Shown piece after piece: positions 17,190 through 27,880 of a stretch of 64,000 bases of DNA. Made by a program: the position numbers and the translations under genes. The DNA is from Streptococcaceae bacterium. Its GTDB lineage: Bacteria > Bacillota > Bacilli > Lactobacillales > Streptococcaceae. The stretch spans positions 104,981 through 168,980 of the forward strand of contig JAKVKP010000004.1 in the NCBI GenBank assembly GCA_022484805.1, read 5' to 3'. The notes under the pieces were generated by a model. The model did no database searches and was not told the origin of the DNA. It saw only the letters and a program-made list of their open reading frames with translations. Position 1 is the first letter of the stretch. The number at the start of each line of letters is the position of its first letter.

Positions 17190-17948
17190 ATGATAAAATT
17201 TTCTCACGTTGAAAAATATTATGGTGATTACCATGCACTAAGAGATATAAATCTCGAAATCGAGAAAGGACAAGTTGTTGTCTTAATCGGTCCTTCTGGG
17301 TCCGGTAAATCAACATTAATTCGTACCATAAACGCGCTTGAGGAAATCAATAGCGGAACACTTAATGTGAATGGACACGATGTTTCCAAGGCTAGTCCAA
17401 AAGAACTTACCGAACTTCGAAAAGAGGCCGGAATGGTATTCCAACATTTCAACCTTTATCCTCATAAAACCGTTTTAGAAAATATTACACTCGCACCAGT
17501 CAAAGTGTTAGGACAAGATATTAGAGAAGCAACTCGAACAGCAGAAAAATTCCTAAAATTCGTTAGTATGTGGGATAAAAAAGATGCTTATCCAAACACT
17601 CTCTCTGGTGGACAAAAGCAACGGATTGCAATCGCAAGAGGCTTGGCAATGAACCCGGAATTATTATTATTTGATGAACCAACTTCTGCTCTAGATCCAG
17701 AAACCATTGGGGACGTTTTGGCTGTTATGCAAAAATTAGCAAAAGAAGGCATGAGCATGATTGTCGTAACACACGAAATGGGCTTTGCACGAGAAGTGGC
17801 CGATCGGGTCATCTTTATGGCGGAGGGACAAATCCTAGAGGACACCACAGATGTTCAAGGATTTTTTGATCACCCTAAAGAAGAACGTGCCAAACAGTTC
17901 TTGAGCAAAATTATTAATCACACCTCAGACAAAGTCATTTCTGACTAA
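17190..17948 (+). CDS. glnQ: Glutamine-type amino acid ABC transporter ATPase
   Basis: 252 residues. Walker [10 protein letters not shown], signature [15 protein letters not shown], Walker [13 protein letters not shown] and the switch His in VTHEMGFA are all intact. This is the nucleotide-binding subunit of a polar amino acid importer; the binding protein and two permeases follow. The start chosen is the ATG at 17190 with AAGGAAG upstream; the longer frame would begin inside the promoter. A 285-base gap separates it from the lipoprotein gene, so those genes may have additional control. Confidence 0.9.
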   Translation: MIKFSHVEKYYGDYHALRDINLEIEKGQVVVLIGPSGSGKSTLIRTINALEEINSGTLNVNGHDVSKASPKELTELRKEAGMVFQHFNLYPHKTVLENITLAPVKVLGQDIREATRTAEKFLKFVSMWDKKDAYPNTLSGGQKQRIAIARGLAMNPELLLFDEPTSALDPETIGDVLAVMQKLAKEGMSMIVVTHEMGFAREVADRVIFMAEGQILEDTTDVQGFFDHPKEERAKQFLSKIINHTSDKVISD

Positions 17949-18233
17949 GCTGCTAAAAGTGCTCATTCATGTGCCCAAGGAGGTCATATAACCCTCCAAA
18001 GAAACATTGAGCCTTTAGCCTAGCTATCAGACTAAAATAATCTAGCTTCAACGGTTGGAAGCACACGCCATAAGTTAAAATAATTTATGACAATATTCAA
18101 ACTAATCCTTCAGAGCCTTTGAGCTCATCTTAAATGCAAGCCTGATTGAATACCATTGTCCCTCTAATTATTTTGCACTTAGATTAGTGTTCCATAATGT
18201 GCCGTTTCAGCTTTTTAGAATAGGAGTATACAA
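17949..18233 (+). other. Intergenic gap inside the transporter locus, nothing recognised
   Basis: I looked for a T-box, riboswitch or terminator and found none. Short complementary stretches exist (for example CATAA/TTATG around 18070-18092 and GGAGG/CCTCC around 17981-17999), but none forms a convincing terminator. The gap is long for genes of one transporter. Confidence 0.3.
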
Positions 18234-19043
18234 ATGATGAAACCAATCAAAAAATTGCTACCATTTGTTATGAGCCTTGTGACCTTGTTTATTTTATCAG
18301 GGTGTGGCAAGGGGCTAGCAGATAAAAATGTAGCTGAAATCGTTCAAAGCGATCAAAAAATTATTTGGGGCGTAAAAAACGACACTCGACTATTCGGCAT
18401 GATCAACATTGAAACAGGTGAAATCGAAGGTTTCGATATTGATATTGCAAAAGCCATCACCAAAGAAATACTAGGCGACGAAAGTAAAGCAGAATTTGTC
18501 GAAGTAACCAGTAAAACAAGAATTCCATTATTAAAAAACGGTAATATTGATGCAATTATTGCAACCATGACCATCACCGATGAACGTAAAAAGCAAGTTG
18601 ATTTTTCACAAGTTTATTTCGATGCTGGTCAATCTCTTTTAGTTAAAAAAGGCTCAGATATTCAATCAATTGATGACCTTGATGCTTCTACAACCGTCTT
18701 GGCTGTAAAAGGCTCTACGTCAGTTGTAAATATTAAAAAAGCAGCACCTGAAGCCAAGGTTTTAGAATTTGAAAACTACGCTGAATGCTTTACCGCACTT
18801 AAATCAGGTCAAGGTGATGCTATGACTACCGATAATTCTATCCTATTAGGCTTACAAACTGATAATCCAGACTACGAGTTAACCGGTGGTAATTTCACGA
18901 ATGAACCTTACGGCATCGCCATCAACAAGGGACAAACTGAATTTCTAGCACAAGTCAATAAAGCTTTAGACACATTACACGAAAATGGGACTTACGATGA
19001 AATCTATAATAAATGGTTCCCTAATTTGAAGGAGGCGGAATAA
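18234..19043 (+). CDS. glnH: Glutamine-type amino acid-binding lipoprotein
   Basis: 269 residues. A lipoprotein signal peptide with lipobox LSGC places the protein on the outer face of the membrane. The rest is a family 3 solute-binding domain: FDIDIAKAI, the ATMTITDERKKQVDFS ligand-loop region and the C-terminal YDEIYNKWF are visible. The arginine-containing TDERK segment binds the amino acid carboxylate in relatives. GGAG lies seven bases before the first of two ATGs. Operon with the two permeases, four bases to the next gene. Confidence 0.9.
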   Translation: MMKPIKKLLPFVMSLVTLFILSGCGKGLADKNVAEIVQSDQKIIWGVKNDTRLFGMINIETGEIEGFDIDIAKAITKEILGDESKAEFVEVTSKTRIPLLKNGNIDAIIATMTITDERKKQVDFSQVYFDAGQSLLVKKGSDIQSIDDLDASTTVLAVKGSTSVVNIKKAAPEAKVLEFENYAECFTALKSGQGDAMTTDNSILLGLQTDNPDYELTGGNFTNEPYGIAINKGQTEFLAQVNKALDTLHENGTYDEIYNKWFPNLKEAE

Positions 19044-19046
19044 GCT

Positions 19047-19697
19047 ATGTTGACAATCATCCAAAACTACTGGCCAGAGCTACTTTCCGGCTTTAAAATA
19101 ACCCTCTTTTCAAGCATCATCGCTTTAATTTTAAGCTTAGTTATTGGCACGCTAATGGCAATCTTACAACTCACTAAGAATAAAATAATTGCCTTTTTAG
19201 CTAAAGCATACGTAGAAATTTTTAGAAATATTCCACTTTTGGTCATTGTAATGTTTTTCTTTATCGTCTTACCAATGAGTGGGCTACCTGTTGACGGCTT
19301 TACTGCTGGTACAATCGGACTGGCATTATATACTTCTGCATTTATTGCTGAAACCATTCGTGCAGGTATTCTTGGCGTCCCAGTTGGACAAGTTGAAGCC
19401 GGTCTATCTAGTGGATTTACCTCTTCTCAAGTTTACCAATACATTGTTTTGCCACAAGCATTTAAAATTGTAATTCCACCGCTTGGTAATCAATTTATCA
19501 ATTTAGTTAAAAATAGTTCTATTTTAGCAGTTGCTGCTGGTCTTGATTTAATGTATCAAGGTGATGCTATTGCGAGTTTAACTTTTGATACAGTCAATAC
19601 CTACATCGTTGTCGCTGGCTTCTATTTAATTCTAACTTTGCCATTAAGTTACTTAATGAATTATTTAGAGCGTCGCTGGTCAATCACTGAAGGATAG
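19047..19697 (+). CDS. glnM: Glutamine-type ABC transporter permease (first)
   Basis: 216 residues, five predicted membrane helices. The EAA loop (EAGLSSGF...LPQAF) that contacts the ATPase is clear at about residues 130-155. It forms a heterodimer with the next gene product, and the ribosome binding site AAGGAGG lies inside the end of glnH. The exact amino acid imported cannot be fixed; glutamine/glutamate or arginine types share this architecture. Confidence 0.88.
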   Translation: MLTIIQNYWPELLSGFKITLFSSIIALILSLVIGTLMAILQLTKNKIIAFLAKAYVEIFRNIPLLVIVMFFFIVLPMSGLPVDGFTAGTIGLALYTSAFIAETIRAGILGVPVGQVEAGLSSGFTSSQVYQYIVLPQAFKIVIPPLGNQFINLVKNSSILAVAAGLDLMYQGDAIASLTFDTVNTYIVVAGFYLILTLPLSYLMNYLERRWSITEG

Positions 19698-19709
19698 GAG
19701 GAGTAATTA

Positions 19710-20372
19710 ATGGAAAATTTTATAGATGCTTATTCTTGGATTAATTTACGCTTCCTTTTCAAAGGCCTGGTCGTCACTTTCCAAGTTGCCACTGCTTCAA
19801 TTTTGCTTAGTTTCTTAATCGGCACCTTACTTGGTTGGTTACGCTTTGCTAAATTGCCATTCATTTCAAAAATTGTAGGACTGATTATTGATATAATTCG
19901 TAACCTACCTTTACTACTCATTATTTTCTTCACCTACTTTGCAATTCCTCAATTAACGGGAATTCGTTTTAATATATTCTGGGCAGCAGTTACTGCCTTG
20001 ACCATCTTTGAATCTGCAATGGTTTCTGAAATCATTCGTGCAGGGCTAGTTGCAATTCCAAGAGGTCAAATGGAGGCTGGCTTATCCACTGGATTAAGCA
20101 AAAAGGCAACAATGTTTTACATCATTTTTCCACAAGCATTTCGAATGATGATTCCAGCCTTAGTTTCTCAATTTATTTCACTGGTTAAGGATACTTCACT
20201 TGCGATTATTATTTCGCTACCAGAATTAACACATCAAGCACAAATTATCTATGGTCAAAATTCCAATTACGTTATCCCGATGTTTTTACTATTAGCAGTT
20301 ATATATTTTATCATCTGCTATTTCCTAAGCATCATCTCAAAAATATTGGAAAAAAGACTCAGCTATGCTTAA
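19710..20372 (+). CDS. glnP: Glutamine-type ABC transporter permease (second)
   Basis: 220 residues, five membrane helices, EAA loop EAGLSTGLSKKATMFYII followed by FPQAFRMMIP. It is the partner of the preceding permease, 12 bases downstream with GGAGGAG before the start. A terminator follows directly, ending the transporter operon. Confidence 0.88.
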   Translation: MENFIDAYSWINLRFLFKGLVVTFQVATASILLSFLIGTLLGWLRFAKLPFISKIVGLIIDIIRNLPLLLIIFFTYFAIPQLTGIRFNIFWAAVTALTIFESAMVSEIIRAGLVAIPRGQMEAGLSTGLSKKATMFYIIFPQAFRMMIPALVSQFISLVKDTSLAIIISLPELTHQAQIIYGQNSNYVIPMFLLLAVIYFIICYFLSIISKILEKRLSYA

Positions 20373-20385
20373 AATTTAGATTATC

Positions 20386-20416
20386 AAAGGTGGGGATATA
20401 AATCCTTGCCTTTTTT
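20386..20416 (+). terminator. Terminator of the glutamine-type transporter operon
   Basis: AAAGG...GGGAT pairs with ATCC...CCTTT (with small internal mismatches), loop ATAA, followed by six T residues. Confidence 0.75.
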
Positions 20417-20671
20417 AATCTTCTTTTCCAAAAAAACATTGGTCAGACTACTCCAATTATGAATTGATTAATTTTAAATATTTATTTATGAAAAAAAAAA
20501 TAAATTTGATATAATTGAAACAGACATAATACTGGTATAACACTAATAATTTATTTTAATTAGGAATATATAACCAGTTTTAATTATTTTCCAATTCAAA
20601 ATGAAAACGAACCAGCAATAGCTAAATGAGCTAAGCCGAATGTCCGTTTATTAAAAAGGAGTATTCATTAT
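20417..20671 (+). other. Intergenic region before degV with compound inverted repeat
   Basis: ACTGGT (20531-20536) and ACCAGT (20573-20578) enclose a second pair CTAAT/ATTAG, giving a 48-base compound hairpin or operator-like palindrome about 95 bases before degV. TATAAT at about 20510-20515 and TATAAC at about 20536-20541 are possible -10 elements. No gene is visible here. Confidence 0.35.
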
Positions 20672-21502
20672 ATGAGTAGCATAAAAATCGTAACCGATTC
20701 TTCAATCACTATTGAAGAAGGACTTGCCGAAAAATTAGGAATTACCATTGTCTCTTTATCATTTATGATTGATGGTATTGTTTATCAAGACAGCGAAGTC
20801 TCTGGTAATGAATTTATGCGGATGATGGCTGAAGGTCGAACACTTCCTAAGACAAGCCAACCTCCCATCGGAGAATTTGTAGAAATTTATAAACAGTTAA
20901 TGGCTGATGGCAGTTCAATTATCTCAATTCATATGTCGCAATCACTAAGTGGAACAGTAGAAGCTGCACGTCAAGCTAGTAAGCTGGTAGAAGGTGACAT
21001 TACTGTGATTGACTCTGGCTTCACCGATCAAGGCTTATCTTTCCAAGTTATTGAAGCAGCCAAACTTGCCCAAAATGGCGAATCAAAAGAAATAATTTTA
21101 AATAAAATTGCAGAAGTTAAGTCGAAAACAAAGCTTTATATCGGTATCACGAATCTCGACAATTTGGTTAAGGGTGGTCGAATTAGCCGCTTAACTGGAG
21201 TCATGTCAAATTTCCTAAATGTCAAAATTGTGATGGAATTTATTAATGGTGAACTTCGTCCAATCGTAAAGGGACGTGGTACAAAAGCATTTATGAAATG
21301 GTTTGAGGACTGGAAAAATGAAGTTGATTTTTCACAAATTACAGCGTTAGGCATTTCACACGCTAATGGACTTGAGCTTTCTGAAAAGTTCAAATCCGAA
21401 ATTAGCAGTCATTTACCACAAATTTCAATCCCAGTACTAGACACTGGCTCAATTATTGCAACGCATACCGGTCCAGGTGCTTGGGCCATCATGTATTATT
21501 AA
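20672..21502 (+). CDS. DegV family fatty-acid-binding protein
   Basis: 276 residues. The N-terminal KIVTDSSITIE, the TSQPPIGEF segment, MSQSLSGTVEAA and C-terminal THTGPGAWAIMYY form the standard DegV (EDD fold) pattern. These proteins bind a fatty acid and, as FakB, present it to the FakA kinase. The start has AAAGGAG ten bases upstream. It is complete, in contrast to the degV gene at 37687-38556. It may be followed by the SGNH hydrolase gene in one transcript (35-base gap, no terminator). Confidence 0.9.
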   Translation: MSSIKIVTDSSITIEEGLAEKLGITIVSLSFMIDGIVYQDSEVSGNEFMRMMAEGRTLPKTSQPPIGEFVEIYKQLMADGSSIISIHMSQSLSGTVEAARQASKLVEGDITVIDSGFTDQGLSFQVIEAAKLAQNGESKEIILNKIAEVKSKTKLYIGITNLDNLVKGGRISRLTGVMSNFLNVKIVMEFINGELRPIVKGRGTKAFMKWFEDWKNEVDFSQITALGISHANGLELSEKFKSEISSHLPQISIPVLDTGSIIATHTGPGAWAIMYY

Positions 21503-21537
21503 TGCAACAATCAAAATTTGAATGGCGTTGAAAAGTT

Positions 21538-22383
21538 ATGGATAAAAAAAGAAGAATGTTGGGTGAATGGGGATTATGTGCAATTGTTACAATGCTATGC
21601 TTTATCCTACTCAATTTACTAATACCAAAAGCTGGCACCGAATTTAGCAGTAAAAATTTTTTAATTGAAAAAAGAGTCGAGGTATTTGATTTTGTGGCTA
21701 TTGGAGACTCGCTTACCCAAGGGGTAGGGGACTCGACAAACCAAGGGGGCTTTGTTCCAATTGTTGCCGATCAATTAGATGATACATACGGCTATCGTGT
21801 CGAAAGTACAAATTATGGTGTGAGTGGTAATACAAGCAACCAAATTATTAAGAGAATTGAAAATCAAAAAAAAATTCAACAATCAATTAAAGATGCGGAG
21901 CTCATTACAATAACTGTCGGCGGCAATGATGTTATGAAGATTATTCGCGATAATTTTGATCAGCTATCCGAAAAATCATTTGAAAAACCACTTAAAGCCT
22001 ATCAAAAAAGGCTGGTTACAATGATTGAATTGATTCGAAAATATAATAAGGATGTCCCAATTTATGTTTTAGGCATCTACAATCCTTTTTATCTCAATTT
22101 TCCTGAAATCACTACCATGCAAGATGTTATTGACAATTGGAATGATGCAACCGAAACAACTGTAACTGAAAATAATGCTTATTTTGTCCCAATTAATGAT
22201 GTCCTCTATAAAGGTATTAACGGTGACGAAGGGGTTACCAGTCAAGACGAGAGCAACAGCAGCACATCAATTACAAATGATGCCTTATTTGAAGAAGATC
22301 ACTTCCATCCGAATAATACAGGCTATCAAATCATGGCCAATGCTATCATGAGTAAAATTAAACAAACAAAGGATGCGTGGTAA
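21538..22383 (+). CDS. Membrane-anchored SGNH/GDSL hydrolase (YpmR-like)
   Basis: 281 residues. One N-terminal membrane helix (about residues 12-31) is followed by an SGNH hydrolase domain: block I GDSLTQG (catalytic Ser), Gly in YGVSGNTSN, GGNDVM (Asn), and DHFHPNNTGY (Asp-x-x-His). The active site would face outside. Lipid or acyl-ester substrates are typical but the actual one is unknown. It overlaps by 11 bases with the DUF2140 gene, an association also seen for B. subtilis ypmR-ypmS. Confidence 0.87.
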   Translation: MDKKRRMLGEWGLCAIVTMLCFILLNLLIPKAGTEFSSKNFLIEKRVEVFDFVAIGDSLTQGVGDSTNQGGFVPIVADQLDDTYGYRVESTNYGVSGNTSNQIIKRIENQKKIQQSIKDAELITITVGGNDVMKIIRDNFDQLSEKSFEKPLKAYQKRLVTMIELIRKYNKDVPIYVLGIYNPFYLNFPEITTMQDVIDNWNDATETTVTENNAYFVPINDVLYKGINGDEGVTSQDESNSSTSITNDALFEEDHFHPNNTGYQIMANAIMSKIKQTKDAW

Positions 22384-22990
22384 GGTGAAATCACATGACA
22401 TTAGAAAAAAGATTGTTCGTTTCAACGAATGGAAAATTGCCTTTTTAGTGCTATTAGGCTTAATCATCGGTACTTTCCTATTTATTGGCTTTAGAATTAC
22501 TGAAAACAGAGAACCTGTTATTGATGATGCTGCAACGGTGGCTAAAAAGGGCGATACATTAGCAACTTTTACAACTAACAAAGCAAAAATCAATAAAATT
22601 ATTAACACCTTTTTGGCTGACTATCAAACAAAAAAATTAAACTACCAATTTTATTTAGATGATCAAGTTGTTTTAGAAGGCAGTTACCAATTTTTAGGTA
22701 TTGAGGTCCCATTATTTATTTATTTTGAACCTTATAAATTAGAAAATGGTAATATTCAACTTAAAGTCAAAAGCGTCTCTGCTGGTACGTTGAGTCTGCC
22801 AACATCGGCAGTTTTATCATTCGTCGCCAAAGAATATGCTATCCCACAATTTGTTGAAATTAACGCTAAACAAAATTATATTGAACTTCGACTTAATCAG
22901 CTTAATCTTGGAAAAAATCTCTATATCAAGGCTAAACGAATAGATACAATTAATGATGAATTTAGCTTTGAGCTCTATCAAGGTAATTAA
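22373..22990 (+). CDS. YpmS-like DUF2140 membrane protein
   Basis: 205 residues, one N-terminal membrane helix (about residues 21-43) followed by a beta-rich extracytoplasmic domain. Segments such as FTTNKAKINKIINTF, YQFYLDDQVVLEG and LPTSAVLSFVAKEY fit the DUF2140/YpmS family. The ATG at 22373 overlaps the SGNH gene; a GTG at 22385 is an alternative because ribosome binding sites are poor for both. Coupled expression with the hydrolase suggests they work together; the function is unknown. Confidence 0.8.
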   Translation: MRGKVKSHDIRKKIVRFNEWKIAFLVLLGLIIGTFLFIGFRITENREPVIDDAATVAKKGDTLATFTTNKAKINKIINTFLADYQTKKLNYQFYLDDQVVLEGSYQFLGIEVPLFIYFEPYKLENGNIQLKVKSVSAGTLSLPTSAVLSFVAKEYAIPQFVEINAKQNYIELRLNQLNLGKNLYIKAKRIDTINDEFSFELYQGN

Positions 22991-22996
22991 TACTTA

Positions 22997-23033
22997 ACCC
23001 AATCAGTCAGCTCGGTGATGATTGGGTCTTTTG
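22997..23033 (+). terminator. Terminator after the DUF2140 gene
   Basis: ACCCAATC and GATTGGGT arms with a 15-base loop, followed by CTTTT. Confidence 0.7.
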
Positions 23034-23237
23034 ACAACTTTAAATGAAAATTTTAAGCTAAAAATATTTTAATAATAATTATTCAAGAATAATAAAGTCC
23101 TAAAAAGCCTCTTATTTGTAAGGTTTTCTAACAAATCTTATAATTTGAATCTTTTTTTTAGCAAATTTTCTAAATATTTTGTGCTATGATATAGGTATAA
23201 TATTTAATACAATTATCTAACCAGAACGGAGGTAGAA

Positions 23238-23873
23238 ATGTTAGAAAGTAAAGCATATAAAATTGTCAACGAGGTATTTAACGCCGTCACACACGGTATC
23301 GGGATGATTTTAGCAATCGTTGGATTGGTTTTTTTATTGATAAAATCACATAATGTTGTCTCTACAACAGCCTATGCACTATATGGAAGCACATTGATAT
23401 TACTCTTTCTATGCTCTACCTTATTCCATAGCTTAATTTTTACAAAAGCAAAAACTGTCTTTCAAATTTTTGATCACAGCTCAATTTATTTACTGATTGC
23501 CGGTACCTATACACCTTATTGTTTGATTAGTCTCAAGGGTTGGGTAGGTATTGCATTACTCATTACAATTTGGTCCTTGGCAATCCTCGGTGTCGTTTAT
23601 AAATCGGTCTTTTTACCGAAGCTATCTAAAATTCCGAAAATATCAACAATCATCTATATTATTATGGGCTGGTTGTGTATCTTAACAGTTAAACCCTTAC
23701 TAGATGCACTCGGCTGGAATGGCTTTTTACTACTACTTATTGGTGGGTTGTGCTATACGTTAGGCGCCGTCTTTTATAGCATGAATAAAGTACCATTCAT
23801 GCATGTTGTTTGGCATTTATTTGTAATGGCGGGTGCAGCATTTATGTACTTTTCAATTTACCTTACCACCTAG
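23238..23873 (+). CDS. Hemolysin III family membrane protein
   Basis: 211 residues with seven predicted membrane helices. The N-terminal EVFNAVTHGIGMILA, the STLFHS motif, FDHSSIYLLIAGTYTP and the C-terminal FMHVVWHLFVM carry the conserved Ser/His/Asp metal-site residues of the PAQR/hemolysin III superfamily. The name is historical; the bacterial proteins are probably membrane hydrolases, and no haemolytic role should be assumed. GGAGG lies six bases before the start. Stand-alone unit ended by a strong terminator. Confidence 0.88.
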   Translation: MLESKAYKIVNEVFNAVTHGIGMILAIVGLVFLLIKSHNVVSTTAYALYGSTLILLFLCSTLFHSLIFTKAKTVFQIFDHSSIYLLIAGTYTPYCLISLKGWVGIALLITIWSLAILGVVYKSVFLPKLSKIPKISTIIYIIMGWLCILTVKPLLDALGWNGFLLLLIGGLCYTLGAVFYSMNKVPFMHVVWHLFVMAGAAFMYFSIYLTT

Positions 23874-23900
23874 GAAACTGCTATTTAAAAATTTAAATCA

Positions 23901-23936
23901 AAAAATGCTTATCACTAAATGTGTAAGCATTTTTTT
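23901..23936 (+). terminator. Terminator after the hemolysin III gene
   Basis: AAAAATGCTTA and TAAGCATTTTT form an 11-bp perfect stem with a long U-tract. Confidence 0.85.
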
Positions 23937-24087
23937 GAGTAATCTATTACATTATGCTAAACAACGTTATTTTCACTCTCGCTTTTTAAATAACAATTAC
24001 TCCCAAAAATATTATTCATTTTCACTATAAAATAAGGTATACTATCTAAGTGTTTTATTTAAAATAACTATTTGGGAGATGTACAAA

Positions 24088-24849
24088 ATGAAAAAAAAGC
24101 TATTTTCAATCTTGATGTTAACTGGTGCCAGCTTATTGCTGATATCTTGCAGCACCGAAACTAATCAGAACAAAGATGCTTCGACTAAGGAAACAACTAC
24201 TCAATCACAAAAAACTGAACACGTCGATTATGACGATCAAGAGGATTGGGAATTTACTTCTGGCGATATGCAGTCACCGATTGATATTGTTACTAGTGAC
24301 ACCGTTGCAATGACTCCTGATACTGGACAAATTAGTCTAGATTATGGAAAAGATATTACCAAGACAGAAAATAATGGTCACAGTATTCAAATTACAGACG
24401 GTGGAACTGCTGTTATTAATGGCAGAAATTTCACACTTAATCAATTTCATTTTCACAGCGAGAGTGAACATACCATTAACGGTGAACACTATCCAATGGA
24501 AGCTCATTTCGTAAACACTGCTCAAGATGGCCGCATTGCCGTAATCGCTGTTTTCTTTAAAGATGGTGCAGAAAACAAAGGTTTTCAAGAAGTTCTAAAT
24601 AACGTTGATAATGATAAAACAGATCCAATTACTGACTTGAATGGTATGATTCCAACAAATAAAAGCTATTATCACTACTTAGGCTCATTAACAACACCAC
24701 CATTAAATGAAAATGTAGAGTGGTACGTTATGAAAGAACCCGTTGAAGTTTCGACTGCTCAAATCAATGCCTTCAAGAAACTTTACTCACATAACAATCG
24801 CAAGGTTCAGCCATTGAATAAACGAGTTATTTTAGAACACGATGAGTAG
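24088..24849 (+). CDS. Alpha-class carbonic anhydrase, lipoprotein
   Basis: 253 residues. A lipoprotein signal (lipobox ISCS) anchors the enzyme outside the membrane. The alpha-CA core is complete: QSPIDI, the zinc histidines in QFHFHSESEH (two) and MEAHFV (third), and LTTPPLNENVEWYV near the C-terminus. It interconverts CO2 and bicarbonate, probably aiding inorganic carbon capture or pH control at the surface. I start it at the ATG at 24088 with GGGAG nine bases upstream; the earlier ATG touches that site. It is preceded by a possible TATACT -10 at about 24036. Confidence 0.92.
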   Translation: MKKKLFSILMLTGASLLLISCSTETNQNKDASTKETTTQSQKTEHVDYDDQEDWEFTSGDMQSPIDIVTSDTVAMTPDTGQISLDYGKDITKTENNGHSIQITDGGTAVINGRNFTLNQFHFHSESEHTINGEHYPMEAHFVNTAQDGRIAVIAVFFKDGAENKGFQEVLNNVDNDKTDPITDLNGMIPTNKSYYHYLGSLTTPPLNENVEWYVMKEPVEVSTAQINAFKKLYSHNNRKVQPLNKRVILEHDE

Positions 24850-25173
24850 ACTGAAAAAGGCATGATAATCATCATTCATTTCATATAGGATTTTTGCCAG
24901 TAACGCATGCATATGGATATGCAGTTTGAAGGTCACCATGGACTAATCATCACTCAAATAACAATTCAATTAAAAATAAGCGAAGCTGATGGCTTATTGA
25001 GATAAAGTAATTTATGTCAATAGCTCGAATACTTCGCTTATCGTTTTGCTTAACATGCTTAAGCAATATTGCAGGATAAATGATGACAAAAGAAGATGAA
25101 GGGAATAATTATTTTCGTGCACAGTGATAGCAATCGACTTGCGAGATTTTCATAAACCAGTTAACAAATTGAT
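24850..25173. other. Intergenic region with two-tier hairpin
   Basis: ATAAGCGAAG (24976-24985) and CTTCGCTTAT (25032-25041) are a perfect 10-bp inverted repeat. Inside it, ATTGA/TCAAT and ATAAA/TTTAT form a second stem, so the 66 bases fold into one long interrupted hairpin. A short GCTTAA/TTAAGC palindrome follows (25048-25064). It may terminate the carbonic anhydrase or the convergent DUF421 transcript, but the U-tract is poor and it lies ~125 bases from either gene. Nothing else is recognised. Confidence 0.45.
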
Positions 25174-25809
25174 TCATTTATAATAGCCATAGAGATTAAG
25201 CTTTCCTGAAATATACTCCCCGAGATAGACATCACCAATCTTATCAAAGCCTCTGTCATTTGCTTGACTCAAAAGCCAGTCTTCATCCTTTCCAATCAAC
25301 TCTAAGACATCTAAATTTGCTTGTCCATCAACGATAATAGGATAACGAATATTTTCATCTCCAAACTCCATGATTGTAAGCTGTCCATTTTGTTCAAGTA
25401 CAGCTCGTTTAATCTGTTCAATTTCATAAATACCATTTGATCGCAATTTAAACATTAATTCATTGGCTGAAATACCACTTCTAAGACAATCCTTAACCCT
25501 AAGCTGACCATTTTCAATCAGTGCAATAGGTTTACCATCAATCATCATTTTAATGACTCGATTATGTTCTTTGGCAAATTTTAAAATTAAGACAAGTAGC
25601 GTCCAGATAATCAAAACCATAACAAACTGCAACACGGTAATTGAATCATTATAAATAACCCCACCAATGATACCTCCAAGCACGTAGTTTTGAACTTGAT
25701 CCATCGCTGAGGTTGGCGCAAGATTACCCTTACCCATTAAATTAATTTGAATCACTAAGCAAATAATACCAAGTGCAAGCTTGATAATAATTGGACTATA
25801 AAGTTGCAT
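25174..25809 (-). CDS. DUF421 (YetF family) membrane protein
   Basis: 211 residues. Three N-terminal membrane helices (to about residue 80) are followed by the soluble YetF domain: GKPIALIENGQL, LRSNGIYEIEQIKRAVLEQNGQL match the DUF421 pattern. The function is not established; B. subtilis relatives are associated with spores or stress. It follows the DUF3290 gene by 14 bases, a pairing common in Lactobacillales, so the two probably form one membrane complex. Confidence 0.85.
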   Translation of the reverse strand: MQLYSPIIIKLALGIICLVIQINLMGKGNLAPTSAMDQVQNYVLGGIIGGVIYNDSITVLQFVMVLIIWTLLVLILKFAKEHNRVIKMMIDGKPIALIENGQLRVKDCLRSGISANELMFKLRSNGIYEIEQIKRAVLEQNGQLTIMEFGDENIRYPIIVDGQANLDVLELIGKDEDWLLSQANDRGFDKIGDVYLGEYISGKLNLYGYYK

Positions 25810-25823
25810 TTTATCTCTCCTAA

Positions 25824-26267
25824 CTACTTATTGATAGTTTGAGGCTCATTAATCAAATACGTTTCAGTTAGTGTGTACGAACTCTGATCCGGGCTTAATT
25901 TCACAGTATAATACTTATTGTTAATACTCACCAGAATACCATCTATTAATTCTGTTGAATTAACATAAATCTCATTCGTAGCAACATTTTGAGCTTCAGC
26001 TAGTTGTTGCACAAAATTAACCATTTGAGAGGATTGTGAGTGCTTAGTTTCATTATTTTGATAATCAGAATATTGAACCCCTAGCGAAAAAAGTAAAAAT
26101 AAGAAAAATATGATACTTAAATCTCGATACTTGGTTTCAATTCTGTGTCGAAGGTATAAACTAAAAAAAACTACTAAAACAATTAACGAACCAAAAATTA
26201 AAAAATATTTGAAATAATCATTGAGATTTGATTGAGATTTTAAATATTCAATCCCATAAAAGTTCAT
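25824..26267 (-). CDS. DUF3290 membrane protein
   Basis: 147 residues, two membrane helices (about residues 20-40 and 50-67) and an extracytoplasmic domain. FYGIEYLKSQ at the start and the adjacent DUF421 gene identify the DUF3290 family. I start it at the ATG at 26267, seven bases after GGAGG; the frame could be extended to a TTG but that codon overlaps the ribosome binding site. Role unknown. Confidence 0.8.
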   Translation of the reverse strand: MNFYGIEYLKSQSNLNDYFKYFLIFGSLIVLVVFFSLYLRHRIETKYRDLSIIFFLFLLFSLGVQYSDYQNNETKHSQSSQMVNFVQQLAEAQNVATNEIYVNSTELIDGILVSINNKYYTVKLSPDQSSYTLTETYLINEPQTINK

Positions 26268-26348
26268 AACAGCCTCCAATTAACTAACATTTCCATATCA
26301 TAATAATATCATAAATTAAAAATCAATTGACTAAGAAGCGGTTAACCT

Positions 26349-26381
26349 AAAAAACAGCCGAGAAATTAATCTCGACTGTTT
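26349..26381 (-). terminator. Terminator of eno
   Basis: On the minus strand, AAACAGTCGAG and CTCGGCTGTTT (one G-U pair) with a U6 tract, about 35 bases after the eno stop. Confidence 0.85.
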
Positions 26382-26416
26382 AACTCAATCTTAGATTCTA
26401 ACGTCTTTATGACTTT

Positions 26417-27781
<1,365 letters not shown>

Positions 27782-27784
27782 TTA

Positions 27785-27813
27785 ATTTTATAACTTTTTG
27801 CATTAAAATTCAA
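27785..27813 (-). promoter_or_regulatory. eno promoter
   Basis: On the minus strand, TTGAAT (27808-27813), 17-base spacer, TAAAAT (27785-27790). The leader is about 55 bases and begins with a palindrome. Confidence 0.6.
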
Positions 27814-27880
27814 ATGTTACTCGAGGTAAAACCGCGATTATTTAGCAATTTTAATCCGATTCTATCAAATTAAAATACTT

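Noticed and set aside
17949..18233. Possible T-box or riboswitch inside the glutamine transporter locus
   Set aside because: I could not find the T-box consensus or any terminator/antiterminator pair. Only short, weak complementary stretches are present.
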